Shown: positions 44,780 through 54,833, counted from the first letter of the stretch. The stretch: 64,000 nt of DNA from Sphingobacterium spiritivorum (GCF_016725325.1 NZ_CP068083.1:1736001-1800000), one strand, 5' to 3'. Numbers and translations: made by a program. Notes: generated by a model not told the origin, from the letters alone.

Positions 44780-47700
44780 ATGAAATACATTCGTTTCTAT
44801 ACATACACTTGTGCCTGGCTGAAGATACTTTTGGTATTGTTTAGTTTGTCCATAAGTGTTGCTTATTCTTCTGAAAATCATAATCTTGCTACTAAAAAAA
44901 GTCGATTCTTACGCCTGCCTGCTATTGTGGGTTTACCGGAATCAGATCAGCGGACACTTATCCGCGGAAAAATTCTTGACGAATCAAGACGTCCTATAAG
45001 CGGAGCAACCATTAAATCTAAAATCACAGGTATTATCGCACACTCGGATGCCGTTGGAAATTTTGAAATACCCTCTGTCAAAGGAGATCAGTTAACGATT
45101 TCTTATGTTGGATTTGAAACTGTCCATTATCCCCTTCGAAATATCCAGGAACGTATAGAGATCAACATGCAGGTTCTTCAAAACTCACTGGAAGAGACTG
45201 TTGTTGTTGCTTATGGGCGCTCCAAGGCAAAAGATATAACGGGATCACTAACCCGGCTTACGGAGGCTGATCTGAAAAATGCACCTATGGGTGCTAATAT
45301 TCAGAGCCTTCTTCAGGGAAGAGCAGCGGGTGTCAACGTTGCGATTCAATCTGCTTCTCCAACATCACCCGTCAGTGTAATTATTCGGGGAGCATCTTCG
45401 CTGACCGGCAATAATCAACCGCTTTGGGTTATCGATGGTGTACCGGATTATTCTAATAATACATCTGGAAATGTGGCAAACACTCTTTACAACTTGAATC
45501 TGGAAGATGTGGAGAGTGTTGATATCTTGAAAGATGCTTCTGCTACAGCACTTTATGGCTCAAGAGCTTCAAATGGCGTAGTCCTGGTCACAACAAAAAA
45601 AGGAAAGCAAGGTCAGGTGCCCACTATTGAGGTTTCCTCCCGATTGGGGTTGCAAACTCAAAACTTCAATGAGTACTCCTATTTTGATGCTCCGCAGTAT
45701 ATCGATTTTGCGGATAGGGCTGCACGTGAGGAGGTTATCAGCAGAGGAGCTTTCGATTATTTCACACGGTTATATCTGGATGAACAGGCTTTTTTTAAAC
45801 TGCGAACGAGCGAATATGACCAATCGGACCTTCGTATACTACCGGGAGCATATTATGACGGGAATACCAATTGGCTAAAAGAGATGACCCAATCGCCCTG
45901 GAACCATACCCATACGCTCTCCTTGCGGGGAGGAACACAGGATGTGGTCTATTATGTTTCGCTCAATAACCAGAATTACTATGGGGTTATCCAATCGGGT
46001 AAAAACCGACTTTACGGAGGTCGGGCAAATCTTGAGGCAAGGATTCGTAAAGGGATAAAATTTGGTCTGCAAATAAATGCTTCCTCCAGAAATACGGACG
46101 ATAAAGATTATATGCTTAACGTCATAAAAAAAATAAGACCGGATATTCCTGTTTACAATGAGGACGGAACTCTTTTCACCAGGGATCCTTATACTGAAAA
46201 TCCTTACACGACTTTATTGAATACCCAAAATGGAGAAAATAAAAACTTCAATGCCACGACTTTTCTGGAAGTGAATTTTTGGGAACATTTTCTTTTGAGA
46301 ACGGCTTTCACGGCAAACTATATCAACAATGAGTCGCTAAGGTATATGCGCCGGGGCAGTACTTTTAATTATGATGGAAGCCGCAATTGGCAGTATCAGA
46401 AAACAAATTCTCAAGTTTGGGAAAATACGCTTAATTATTCCAGGCAACATGGAGATCATGATATACTGGCTTTACTTGGATATTCATTCGAAAAAACAGG
46501 TTTAACAAGCTTTGGGATGGCGGCCAGCAATTTCCCTGATGATGATATTCTCAATAATTTCAGTTCGGGAGCAAACAGGGGAGCCCTGACAGAAGATTAT
46601 ACCGCCTATGCTTTGGTTTCCCAGTTCTCCAGACTTCAGTATAAATTTAAAGATCGCTACATTATTGGAGGAAGCTTAAGAAGAGACGGATCGTCCCGCT
46701 TTGGTCCCAATAATCGTTGGGGAATCTTTCCTTCAGGATCAGTTGCATACCTGATTCATGAAGAATCCTTCTTTAAAAATACCGCTGTAAAAGACAAGAT
46801 CTCTTATCTTAAATTAAGAGGATCTATAGGAACAGCCGGTTCCCAAAACCTTGGTAATTATGGTTGGCAAACTTACATCGGTTCCGCAAGATATAACGAA
46901 AGTCCCGCAATCAGTCCGTCTTCTATCGGTAATTTAGAACTCAAATGGGAAGAAACCAAGATGGTCGATGTCGGGCTTGATTTTGGTTTATTCAGGGAAA
47001 GACTTCGCGGATCATTTGGTTATTATTCTAAAAAATCTGACGATCTTATTTACTCCAAACCACTTCCAACCAGTTCATCCTTCAGTACTATTAGTTCTAA
47101 TGTAGCATCTATTAAGAATGAAGGATTGGAGTTTGATATAAGGTATGATATTATTAAGCGGCCGGATTTTACATTAACGGCTGATGCAAACATTGCCAGT
47201 AACAAAGGGAAGGTTTTGAAAATTAACGGTACGGCATCGGAGCTGAATTTTGGTAATATCGTGGTCAAGGAAGGAGAAAGGACAGGACAATGGTTTGGTT
47301 ATGAAACCTATAACCGGCTGTTTGTCACACAGGAAGAAATTATAGCTTTACAGGGGACGAGTGCCACAGGTGCCAAACAATATTACAGAAGTGCACAGGA
47401 AAGTATTGGTGATCTGTATTTTAGAGACCAGAATGGAGATGGTATCATTAATACAGAAGACAAGGTTTTTTTAGGAAGCGCTGAACCCAAATATTTTGGT
47501 GGATTTGGTCTTACCGCCATTTACAAAAATTTCTATGCCAATGCTACTTTTACCTATGCTTACGGTCAGAAAAGACTGTGGAGTATGCCTCTTGAAGATG
47601 TCGGCTATGTAGGGAATTACAACCATAGTAATAAGATCGCAGGACAAAGTGCAACGCTGTTAGATCCCTACACTGCAACTATTCCTCGCATGACGCAGTA

Positions 47701-47998
47701 CGGAGACGGGGCTAATGGTACTTTCTCCGATTTTTGGTTATATGACGCTTCTTACATCCGGCTCAGTGCTCTTAATCTAAGCTATAGAATACCTCAAAAA
47801 TCACTCGCCAATTCTCTGGTACAAGGAATAGATTTAACATTCCAGGCGACTAATCTCCTGACTTTTACTTCCTATCCCGGATTTGATCCGCAGGGCAACT
47901 GGTCCAGTTCAAGCATAGGTACCGGGATGGGAACAGATAACAGTGCATATCCTGCAGCACGCACATTTAATTTAGGTGTGAAACTCACTTTTAGATAA
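44780..47998 (+). CDS. SusC-family TonB-dependent outer-membrane receptor
   Basis: The 1,072-aa protein is the importer of a SusCD pair. It has an export signal, a carboxypeptidase-like domain (IRGKILDESRRPISGATIKS, residues 63-82), a TonB-box-like ETVVVAYG, a plug (LLQGRAAGVNVAIQSASPTS and SVIIRGASSLTGNNQPLWVI; ILKDASATALYGSRASNGVV) and a barrel ending in TFNLGVKLTFR. Together with SusD it captures an unknown ligand at the surface. No ECF sigma or FecR gene is adjacent. The operon goes on to SusD, DUF4465 and TlpA genes. Confidence 0.93.
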   Translation: MKYIRFYTYTCAWLKILLVLFSLSISVAYSSENHNLATKKSRFLRLPAIVGLPESDQRTLIRGKILDESRRPISGATIKSKITGIIAHSDAVGNFEIPSVKGDQLTISYVGFETVHYPLRNIQERIEINMQVLQNSLEETVVVAYGRSKAKDITGSLTRLTEADLKNAPMGANIQSLLQGRAAGVNVAIQSASPTSPVSVIIRGASSLTGNNQPLWVIDGVPDYSNNTSGNVANTLYNLNLEDVESVDILKDASATALYGSRASNGVVLVTTKKGKQGQVPTIEVSSRLGLQTQNFNEYSYFDAPQYIDFADRAAREEVISRGAFDYFTRLYLDEQAFFKLRTSEYDQSDLRILPGAYYDGNTNWLKEMTQSPWNHTHTLSLRGGTQDVVYYVSLNNQNYYGVIQSGKNRLYGGRANLEARIRKGIKFGLQINASSRNTDDKDYMLNVIKKIRPDIPVYNEDGTLFTRDPYTENPYTTLLNTQNGENKNFNATTFLEVNFWEHFLLRTAFTANYINNESLRYMRRGSTFNYDGSRNWQYQKTNSQVWENTLNYSRQHGDHDILALLGYSFEKTGLTSFGMAASNFPDDDILNNFSSGANRGALTEDYTAYALVSQFSRLQYKFKDRYIIGGSLRRDGSSRFGPNNRWGIFPSGSVAYLIHEESFFKNTAVKDKISYLKLRGSIGTAGSQNLGNYGWQTYIGSARYNESPAISPSSIGNLELKWEETKMVDVGLDFGLFRERLRGSFGYYSKKSDDLIYSKPLPTSSSFSTISSNVASIKNEGLEFDIRYDIIKRPDFTLTADANIASNKGKVLKINGTASELNFGNIVVKEGERTGQWFGYETYNRLFVTQEEIIALQGTSATGAKQYYRSAQESIGDLYFRDQNGDGIINTEDKVFLGSAEPKYFGGFGLTAIYKNFYANATFTYAYGQKRLWSMPLEDVGYVGNYNHSNKIAGQSATLLDPYTATIPRMTQYGDGANGTFSDFWLYDASYIRLSALNLSYRIPQKSLANSLVQGIDLTFQATNLLTFTSYPGFDPQGNWSSSSIGTGMGTDNSAYPAARTFNLGVKLTFR

Positions 47999-48009
47999 AA
48001 ATAATACTT

Positions 48010-49500
48010 ATGAAAAAATTCAACCTTCATATTCTTTTGATTTCAGTATTTACATTGCTTGTCAGTTGTGAAAAATATTTGGATCAGCAGCCCAGGTTTG
48101 CCCTCACGGAATCCAATGCCATCACGAGTTATGATAAAGCAAAAGCGGCTGTGAATGGCATATATGCGACTTTTCGTAATGATAATTGGTCCGGCGCGCT
48201 ATATGTGGCGCAAGCAACCAAAGCTGGATTTGTAAATTTTTCAGGTGTAGCTGACTACAATCTGTCTTATACGCAGGAGACGCCCGGAGGATCGGCTGTC
48301 TGGAGTGCTTTTTACCGTAGTCTGAATTCTGCTAATTTTGCTATAACGGGTATTGAGGCTCTTCCTGAATCTGCTTTTGCCAATACTGCCCAACGAAATG
48401 CCCTGCTTGGTGAAGCTAAGGCAGTACGCGCATGGATCAATCTTAATATCCTCTGGAATTTTGGCTACTGGTGGGCAGAAGATGAAAGTCCTTACGGGCT
48501 GATTTATCGGGACAAACCTGCAGCATTGGACAATGTGAATGCTCCGCGTATAACTGTTGGTGAAAGCTACAGGCATATTAATGAAGATCTTGATTTTGCC
48601 ATTCAACATGCTCCGGACTTTGATAGTCCTCGCTATATTTCAAGGCAGTATGCACAAATACTTAAGGCAAAATCTATCTTATATCGTGCAGGTTACCGTA
48701 ATGAAACAGAACCTCTCAGACAGGCGTTGACTCTGGTTAACAGTGTTTTGGAGCAAACGAATGCCAAATTTCAGCTTCAAAGTGATCTTGCACAAGTATA
48801 CCAGCGGTCCTGGGAGTCACCCGAAAACCTTTTTGTAAAATATTTAGAAGACGATGGTTCCCGTACTTCCGCAGGAGGATACTGGTATACCTACGGGATT
48901 ATCTATCAGGGAAATACATTGCCATTAGCTCCGGGAGGTTCATTAACGGCAGGTCTGCGCTATGGTACTGACTGGTTCGCGGGCGATCCGCGCTGGTCTA
49001 TTGCTACCGGAGAGGTCAGAGCTCCTGAGACTTGGGACAATACTTTTCGCTATACATTTAAGAAGTTAGCACGTCTGGGAAGTTATCAGGGTAAAGTCAA
49101 TTCGCCTGTTGATGAAAAGTATGCAACTTATTACTTCCGCTTTGCAGAACTCTATCTGCTCAAAGCCGAACTACTGGCCCGTACGGGAGCTAGTGTGCCG
49201 CAAGCTATTGCGCCAATCAATGAACTTCGTCAGAAAAGATCTGCACAGGCGTTCAAAAGCCTTAGTCCACTCAATCAGGAGCAGCTATATGATGCTATTT
49301 TTAAAGAAATATTTTTAGAACTGTGCCTGGAAAATGGCAGTGAATTCTTTGCCAGTATTCGCTTTAAAAAAGATAATCAGCCCTGGATTGTAGCAATTAA
49401 AGACGGATTGACATTTGACATTACACGTTCTTCCTGGCCTATCCCAAATTCAGAGATTATTAATAACCCGTCAGCTATCCAAAATCCGGGACAAGATTAA
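48010..49500 (+). CDS. SusD-family substrate-binding lipoprotein
   Basis: The 496-aa lipoprotein (LLVSC lipobox, residues 17-21) pairs with SusC to bind the ligand at the cell surface. SusD features are CEKYLDQQPRFALTESNAIT, GEAKAVRAWINLNILWNFGY and C-terminal ELCLENGSEFFASIRFKKDN. It starts 11 nt after susC, the usual coupling. The ligand cannot be told from sequence; no glycoside hydrolase is in the operon. Confidence 0.9.
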   Translation: MKKFNLHILLISVFTLLVSCEKYLDQQPRFALTESNAITSYDKAKAAVNGIYATFRNDNWSGALYVAQATKAGFVNFSGVADYNLSYTQETPGGSAVWSAFYRSLNSANFAITGIEALPESAFANTAQRNALLGEAKAVRAWINLNILWNFGYWWAEDESPYGLIYRDKPAALDNVNAPRITVGESYRHINEDLDFAIQHAPDFDSPRYISRQYAQILKAKSILYRAGYRNETEPLRQALTLVNSVLEQTNAKFQLQSDLAQVYQRSWESPENLFVKYLEDDGSRTSAGGYWYTYGIIYQGNTLPLAPGGSLTAGLRYGTDWFAGDPRWSIATGEVRAPETWDNTFRYTFKKLARLGSYQGKVNSPVDEKYATYYFRFAELYLLKAELLARTGASVPQAIAPINELRQKRSAQAFKSLSPLNQEQLYDAIFKEIFLELCLENGSEFFASIRFKKDNQPWIVAIKDGLTFDITRSSWPIPNSEIINNPSAIQNPGQD

Positions 49501-49525
49501 TTGACCCCTCTATTTAATTATTTAT

Positions 49526-50479
49526 ATGAAAAAGATGAATATAATCAAATCGCTTATCTGGCTCTCACTTACTACAGGTATTGCATCCTGCAAAGACGAG
49601 GTCAAAGAGGTTTTAATACCTTATCCGGAAGATATTACATTCAATGAGATTACACTTGATAGATTTTCCAGTCATATTCCGGATGCGCCTTATCGTGCAG
49701 GAGCTGAATCTACAGGATTTGTGCAGGTAAATGTTCAGAAAAAGGGTAATAACGATTTCAGCGGATTTGCGTTATCTAACCGAAACTACCGTTCTTATCC
49801 CTGGGTATTAAGTCCGGATTTTACGCCATCATCAGGTGTATCAGCAGAATTACGAAGAAGAGCAATTGATTCAACAATTTTTAGCGTTTACACAACTACG
49901 CCTAACCGGACTGAAACCTACCTTATCGGACATGCGCAGGATGATCAGGCTTTTCTTTCTTTTGATGCTCCGGTAGTAGCGGAGCATGTACTGATCGCTA
50001 ACACGACTTATACTTACCTGCTGGCAAATTATGGATCTGTCTATTCAGGGACGTTAGATGCCGGCAGTCAACAGTATAAACTGGATGGTACAAAAGTCAG
50101 AAATCCGAATGTATCCAGTACTTCCACAGCAGATTATGGTCGGTGGCGTCTTCCGACATTAGCCGGAAAAGATCTTATCCGGTTGGCGGGAACGACAGTA
50201 TTAAGCAAAACGCCTACTTATATTCGTTTGCTGATAACAGGCTATCTGAATGGTTCCAGGACCGGAACGACTACTTTCTATCTGGCAACCACAAAAGGAG
50301 GGGACAGCCAGAATCCCACAGTAGAGATTGTCCGATCCAACTGGACCAGAGTAGATCTGCAGTCCCTGGGTCGTGTAGATAAAATACTTTTTACTATTGA
50401 CGGAAACTATAAGGATAATAATCAGGCTCTGCTAAGTCCGCCATATTTTGCATTAGACGGTTTAAGAATTCAACACTAA
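49526..50479 (+). CDS. DUF4465 lipoprotein, accessory surface protein
   Basis: The 317-aa lipoprotein (lipobox IASC near residue 22) has the DUF4465 features: FNEITLDRFSSHIPDAPYRA, NTTYTYLLANYGSVYSG, DLIRLAGTTVLSKTPTYIRL followed by LITGYLNGSRTGTTTFYLAT, and WTRVDLQSLGRVDKILFTID before a C-terminal FALDGLRIQH. The domain looks like a lectin-type beta-sandwich used for surface binding. Some DUF4465 proteins lie in nutrient-uptake loci, possibly including cobalamin loci (uncertain recollection). It is 26 nt after susD. Confidence 0.85.
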   Translation: MKKMNIIKSLIWLSLTTGIASCKDEVKEVLIPYPEDITFNEITLDRFSSHIPDAPYRAGAESTGFVQVNVQKKGNNDFSGFALSNRNYRSYPWVLSPDFTPSSGVSAELRRRAIDSTIFSVYTTTPNRTETYLIGHAQDDQAFLSFDAPVVAEHVLIANTTYTYLLANYGSVYSGTLDAGSQQYKLDGTKVRNPNVSSTSTADYGRWRLPTLAGKDLIRLAGTTVLSKTPTYIRLLITGYLNGSRTGTTTFYLATTKGGDSQNPTVEIVRSNWTRVDLQSLGRVDKILFTIDGNYKDNNQALLSPPYFALDGLRIQH

Positions 50480-50495
50480 TTTAGTTTATATAATC

Positions 50496-51617
50496 ATGAG
50501 AAAAATCACAAAACAAATCCTGCTTTTAGTACTTGCTCCCATTGCAGCACAGGCGCAGGTTTCGAAATTTGAAGTTCAAGGTCATATTCCTGAAGTAAAG
50601 AAGGAGTATAAAGCGTATCTGCTTAAAGGTAATGAGGCTGATTCGGTGCAAATTGATCCGCAAGGTAAATTTATATTTTCAGGTGAGGTTGATGGTCCCA
50701 CGAAAGCACATCTTCTGGTGGGGTCTACCCTGAGACAGGCTTACCGTTATGCAATTCCATTTTATCTGGAGGAAGGTAAGATTACACTAGCCAGTAAGGA
50801 CTCCATAACTAATGCAACGGTTACAGGAGGTGCAGTTAATACCGATGATCAGAAATTAAATGCATTACTTAAACCTCATAATGACGAACAGACTAAACTG
50901 TATGAATGGTACAGGGGATTATCTGAAACGGAGAGAGAGTCTTTGGCTGTGAAGAATAAGATTGATGAAACAAATAAGGATATCAGCCAGAAGCGTAAGG
51001 TGATCAGGCAAGACTTTTTAACTACATATCCGAATACTCCTATTGCGCTGGATATTGTGCAGGCGATTGGTGGTTATTCGCCGGAATACAATGATATCTA
51101 TCCTCTTTACGAAAAGCTCTCTGCTGAAGTTAAAAACAGTACTGCAGGAAAAAAATACCTGGAACAGCTGTTGTTGCAAAAAGCTTTAGGATTGGGCAGT
51201 GTCGCTCCTGCTTTCAGTCAGCAGGATACATCGGGGAAAGTTGTTAAGCTGGAGGAGTACAGAGGAAAATACGTTCTTTTAGATTTCTGGGCAAGCTGGT
51301 GTGGCCCATGTAGAGCTGAAAACCCCAATGTTGTAAAAGCATTTCACACTTTTAAGGATAAGGGTTTTACCATTATCGGAATCTCTCTGGATGATGAAAA
51401 AGGTAAAGCAGCATGGCTTAAAGCAATTAAAGATGATAATCTTCAGGAATGGGCTCAATTATCAGATCTGAAAGGCTGGAAAAATGATGTCTCCACACAG
51501 TACGGTATCCGTGCAATTCCTTCAAACTTTCTATTGGATCCGGAAGGAAGAATTATTGCTAAAAATTTAAGAGGAGCTGACCTGGAGAAAAAACTGGCAG
51601 AAGTTTTAAAACCTTAA
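50496..51617 (+). CDS. TlpA-family thioredoxin-like protein with DUF4369-like N-terminus
   Basis: The 373-aa protein has a signal peptide, an N-terminal beta-rich domain (residues 25-135, HIPEVKKEYKAYLLKGNEAD, like DUF4369), a helical linker and a C-terminal thioredoxin fold with WASWCGPCRAENP (about residues 262-274), the redox Cys-Gly-Pro-Cys site. Such proteins reduce periplasmic disulfides or deliver electrons in metal or cytochrome assembly. It starts 16 nt after the DUF4465 gene and ends the SusCD operon. Confidence 0.9.
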   Translation: MRKITKQILLLVLAPIAAQAQVSKFEVQGHIPEVKKEYKAYLLKGNEADSVQIDPQGKFIFSGEVDGPTKAHLLVGSTLRQAYRYAIPFYLEEGKITLASKDSITNATVTGGAVNTDDQKLNALLKPHNDEQTKLYEWYRGLSETERESLAVKNKIDETNKDISQKRKVIRQDFLTTYPNTPIALDIVQAIGGYSPEYNDIYPLYEKLSAEVKNSTAGKKYLEQLLLQKALGLGSVAPAFSQQDTSGKVVKLEEYRGKYVLLDFWASWCGPCRAENPNVVKAFHTFKDKGFTIIGISLDDEKGKAAWLKAIKDDNLQEWAQLSDLKGWKNDVSTQYGIRAIPSNFLLDPEGRIIAKNLRGADLEKKLAEVLKP

Positions 51618-51650
51618 GAAGAACATTATAACTCATAACAAAGTAAAGTC

Positions 51651-51682
51651 AGGGTCGCTTATAATCAGGCGACCCTTTCTTA
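51651..51682 (+). terminator. Terminator of the SusCD operon
   Basis: AGGGTCGC (51651-51658) pairs with GCGACCCT (51669-51676) around a 10-nt loop, followed by TTCTT. It closes the four-gene transcript. Confidence 0.8.
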
Positions 51683-51812
51683 TATATCTGTCTCATTTTA
51701 CTGCTTAACCTGGATTGACGGTTAAATTTAATTTTTACTTACTGAAAAATTGGGAGCTTATATTTTATTATTAAATTGCTGACAGTTATTAAGCTGAAAA
51801 ACAAAATCATAT

Positions 51813-53147
51813 ATGAAATCACTACTCTTACTGACCTTCGTTCTGATAGGTTCTGTTTGCGGAGGGCAGACTATCCGAAAAGAAAGATTAGATTCAGTTC
51901 TCAATCATATCGAACACTACAATCAGGGGATTGGAAACGTATCTATCTACAAAGACGGAAAGGAAGTGTATAACCGAAGTTTCGGACAGTCAAAAGTCAA
52001 GGATCTAACCTTTGATGAACATACAAGCTACCAGATAGGTTCTGTGACTAAACTGGTAACTTCTGTTCTTTTCTGGAAATTGGTTGAACAAGGTAAGTTA
52101 AATTTAGAGGAAAAGCTGAGCACCTATTTTCCTGATGTTCCCAATGCAGATAAGATTCATTTAAGTCAGATTCTCAGTCATAATAGTGGTTTGGGAGATT
52201 ATACAAATATTGGAGAGGGGGAACCCTGGCTAACAGAAAAAAGATCTGTGGATTCTATCTTGAATGTTATACGACATGGAAAACCTCTTTTTGAGCCCGG
52301 AACCGACATGCGGTATTCAAATTCAGGATTCTATTTATTAACGAAGATCATAGAAAAATGCTATAAGAAACCTTACGCAAAGATCGTTGAAAAAGAGATT
52401 GTCAAACCATTAAAATTAAAGGATTTCAGATCTTTTGACAGTTATAATAATAACTATTTCCGGCCTTACAAGTATGTTAATGAATGGATTGAGGTTCCGG
52501 ATTTTTATCCTCAGAATATTATCGGTGTGGGAGATATTCTGGCTACTCCACGGGATCTGAACAATTTCCTTGAAGGGCTGTTCGCAGGTAAGCTGCTGAA
52601 AAAGGAAACGCTCGAAAAAATGAAGGCAGGTAAAGATAATAATGGTTTTGGAAAGGGATTTATGTATATCCCTTATAAGAAGAATGTCTTTTTGGGGCAT
52701 GGAGGAGATACCTATGGTACCCACACCCTCGCCGGATACAATGTGGATGATAAGATAGCTATTTCTATTACAATTAACGGTCAGCGGTATGAACATAATG
52801 CTGTCTATATCGCTATTCTGGGTGCTATCTATGATCCTGAACTTAAATTACCGGAATTTGAAACCAATGTTCTGAAACTTTCTCCGGAACAGTTAAAGCA
52901 GTATGAAGGAGTGTATTCATCTGCAGATTTTCCACTCAAAATAAAGATTTTCCAGGAAGAGGGAGAGCTGTACGGTCAGGCCGACGGTCAGGGCGCATTT
53001 CCGTTAACCTGTTATAAAGAGGACAAGTTTATGTTTGAGGCGGCTCAAATCTATATGGATTTTTCCCCGGCTCAGGAAAGTATGTTCTATCGCCAGGGTT
53101 CGAATGAAGTCAATTTCAAACGCCTAAAAGCAGAACCTGCTAAGTAA
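51813..53147 (+). CDS. Serine hydrolase (beta-lactamase/class C-like)
   Basis: The 444-aa exported protein has a signal peptide (MKSLLLLTFVLIGSVCGG), the S-x-x-K active-site motif in QIGSVTKLVT (Ser76 and Lys79), a YSN motif in RYSNSGFYL, and GHGGDTYGTHT near residue 305 in place of the third motif. The C-terminal 100 residues form a separate beta-rich domain (DUF3471-like). It likely acts as a peptidase or esterase on cell-wall or peptide substrates; lactamase action is not implied. It is monocistronic. Confidence 0.88.
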   Translation: MKSLLLLTFVLIGSVCGGQTIRKERLDSVLNHIEHYNQGIGNVSIYKDGKEVYNRSFGQSKVKDLTFDEHTSYQIGSVTKLVTSVLFWKLVEQGKLNLEEKLSTYFPDVPNADKIHLSQILSHNSGLGDYTNIGEGEPWLTEKRSVDSILNVIRHGKPLFEPGTDMRYSNSGFYLLTKIIEKCYKKPYAKIVEKEIVKPLKLKDFRSFDSYNNNYFRPYKYVNEWIEVPDFYPQNIIGVGDILATPRDLNNFLEGLFAGKLLKKETLEKMKAGKDNNGFGKGFMYIPYKKNVFLGHGGDTYGTHTLAGYNVDDKIAISITINGQRYEHNAVYIAILGAIYDPELKLPEFETNVLKLSPEQLKQYEGVYSSADFPLKIKIFQEEGELYGQADGQGAFPLTCYKEDKFMFEAAQIYMDFSPAQESMFYRQGSNEVNFKRLKAEPAK

Positions 53148-53162
53148 AGGGCTAATTTAAGT

Positions 53163-53205
53163 ATACAAGAAGAGGCTTCTGATGAAGTCTCTTCTTGTAT
53201 TTATT
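53163..53205 (+). terminator. Terminator of the serine hydrolase gene
   Basis: ATACAAGAAGAGGCTTC (53163-53179) pairs with GAAGTCTCTTCTTGTAT (53184-53200; one G-U pair) around a TGAT loop, with a T-rich tail. Confidence 0.85.
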
Positions 53206-53245
53206 GGTCTTAACATCAAGATTCTGGCTTAGAGGACTGTTTTTC

Positions 53246-53791
53246 TTACAAATCCTGTCTCTGCAGACACTTAAAAATCCGTTCCTTCGGATTATTGAAA
53301 ACAGGTGTATGTTCAGATCCATTGTGTGTCAGATTATTGATGACACGGTATAGTGATCCGCCCACTTTCTTAAAACCTGTACCCCGGAAATCGGTAAGAT
53401 AGATGTCAAATTCATGTGGTTGGGGATTCGACTCATAATCCCAGAACAGATAAAGTCCATTTTCGCTGCTGGCAAAAGGAAATAATCGTTTTAACAATTC
53501 CGGAGAACCATCAGGTTCCAGTTCAAACCAAATATCATTATTATAAACATCTTCGATATACGTACTTTTGATTTCTTCCGATCGCACAAACAGGGAATCA
53601 CCGTAGTCTTCCATCGGTATGTAAATAAGAAATTCTCCCAGAGCCACGCCATATCCATAGGTCAGCACAAAATCTTTGTAAGAATCCGGAAAACCTTTAC
53701 CATTTGGAAATCTATAGGTTTCCAGCGATTGTGTATCCCCAAAATCTAGCGGAGTTCCGGAGAGTTTAAGGTCAAAAATTTGAGATTTCAT
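53246..53791 (-). CDS. SMI1/KNR4 (SUKH) family protein, orphan
   Basis: The 181-aa cytoplasmic protein shows the SUKH pattern: FPDSYKDFVLTYGYGVALGE, FLIYIPM, LFPFASSENGLYLFWD and EFDIYLTDFRG. SUKH domains often are immunity proteins to contact-dependent or secreted toxins. No toxin gene is beside it; the neighbours are a serine hydrolase and a helix-turn-helix regulator, so it may be orphan immunity or an unrelated regulator-type SUKH. Confidence 0.75.
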   Translation of the reverse strand: MKSQIFDLKLSGTPLDFGDTQSLETYRFPNGKGFPDSYKDFVLTYGYGVALGEFLIYIPMEDYGDSLFVRSEEIKSTYIEDVYNNDIWFELEPDGSPELLKRLFPFASSENGLYLFWDYESNPQPHEFDIYLTDFRGTGFKKVGGSLYRVINNLTHNGSEHTPVFNNPKERIFKCLQRQDL

Positions 53792-53831
53792 AAAGCAACG
53801 TAATTTTCAGAATGTGTAAATATTATCCCCT

Positions 53832-54788
53832 TTAACCAATATCATTAAAAGAAGTAATCTGATTTTTGTACAGATCTATTTTTTGATACGCCCTGTTAAA
53901 AAACATCTTTTTATCTCGGGTGCCGGCAGTATTCAGAAGTTTGGAGTTTTTGAGCTGATGCTGAAAAAAATTAGAAACATGCTTGCAAGTATCTGTATCA
54001 CTGGTGATAAAATATCCCAGCATGGTATAGGGCACAAATAAAGATTTACGTTGTTTATCTGCCACGAGAACATTGTTATTCAGGATCAGCAGATCGTGAT
54101 AATAGAGACGGTATTGCTCATTTTGTGCGGTACATTTTTTTTCCAGGGAAAATATCAGTTCTTTAAGGTTTTCACAGAGGGATTTTCCGTTATCTGCAGT
54201 TAGAAGACCCGCATGAAAGAAATACATGATTTGTTGCAGAGTACTGTTTATCGTCGTATCATTCCAGATTTCATGAGCACTTATAGCAGAATAAAAGTGA
54301 TTTAGTTTTCTGCTGTTATCCATAATCCGGGCATTTTTTTCAAAGGTTTCAAAAGAAATATCCAAACCTTCCATATTCAACATATTCAGCCAGACATAAC
54401 GCTTGAATGTAGATAACAGATCCATATTTATAGTGTAGAATATCGGAATATCTTTAGCGGAATAATAGAGACTGGTATCTGTATCGGGAAGGTAATCCAT
54501 TAACGACTTGAGAGAGTTATCCAGATAACTGCTGAAGTCATTTAACGTCTGAATCTCCTTTGTTCTTTTAACCAAAACATGCTCACTCCGTTGAAAAACC
54601 TGATCCATTGAAAAACCAAAGTAGTTTGCCAGTTGAACAGATTCTTCAATAGAAAATTTACTTTTCATAGATATACGCCGATGTGCAGCGTCATAGCTGA
54701 TATCCAAAGCAGCAGATACTTCCGCTATAAGCGACTGGTGTTGGCCTGTTTTTTTTTGGATTTCGCGGATTAACAGTTCCTGATACAT
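53832..54788 (-). CDS. Helix-turn-helix transcriptional regulator
   Basis: The 318-aa protein has an N-terminal DNA-binding region (IAEVSAALDISYDAAHRRIS followed by EESVQLANYFGFSMDQVFQR, residues 20-66) of the lambda-repressor type. The remaining 250 residues form a helical sensor domain of unknown ligand. It is divergent from the HMG-CoA reductase operon with 105 nt between starts, and two palindromes lie between them. This suggests it regulates itself and that operon. It has no recognisable effector domain. Confidence 0.75.
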   Translation of the reverse strand: MYQELLIREIQKKTGQHQSLIAEVSAALDISYDAAHRRISMKSKFSIEESVQLANYFGFSMDQVFQRSEHVLVKRTKEIQTLNDFSSYLDNSLKSLMDYLPDTDTSLYYSAKDIPIFYTINMDLLSTFKRYVWLNMLNMEGLDISFETFEKNARIMDNSRKLNHFYSAISAHEIWNDTTINSTLQQIMYFFHAGLLTADNGKSLCENLKELIFSLEKKCTAQNEQYRLYYHDLLILNNNVLVADKQRKSLFVPYTMLGYFITSDTDTCKHVSNFFQHQLKNSKLLNTAGTRDKKMFFNRAYQKIDLYKNQITSFNDIG

Positions 54789-54795
54789 AGGCTTA

Positions 54796-54814
54796 TTTTG
54801 TGATTTTCACAAAA
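54796..54814. promoter_or_regulatory. Palindromic operator candidate next to the regulator start
   Basis: TTTTGTGA (54796-54803), a 3-nt spacer and TCACAAAA (54807-54814) form a perfect inverted repeat just upstream of the regulator's ATG. It is a likely self-binding site. Confidence 0.55.
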
Positions 54815-54833
54815 ATGCAAAATATTATTATTG

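Noticed and set aside
44780-51617. Classical polysaccharide utilisation locus
   Set aside because: No glycoside hydrolase, polysaccharide lyase or dedicated sensor is in the operon; the GH43-like gene is 3.5 kb away and separately transcribed.
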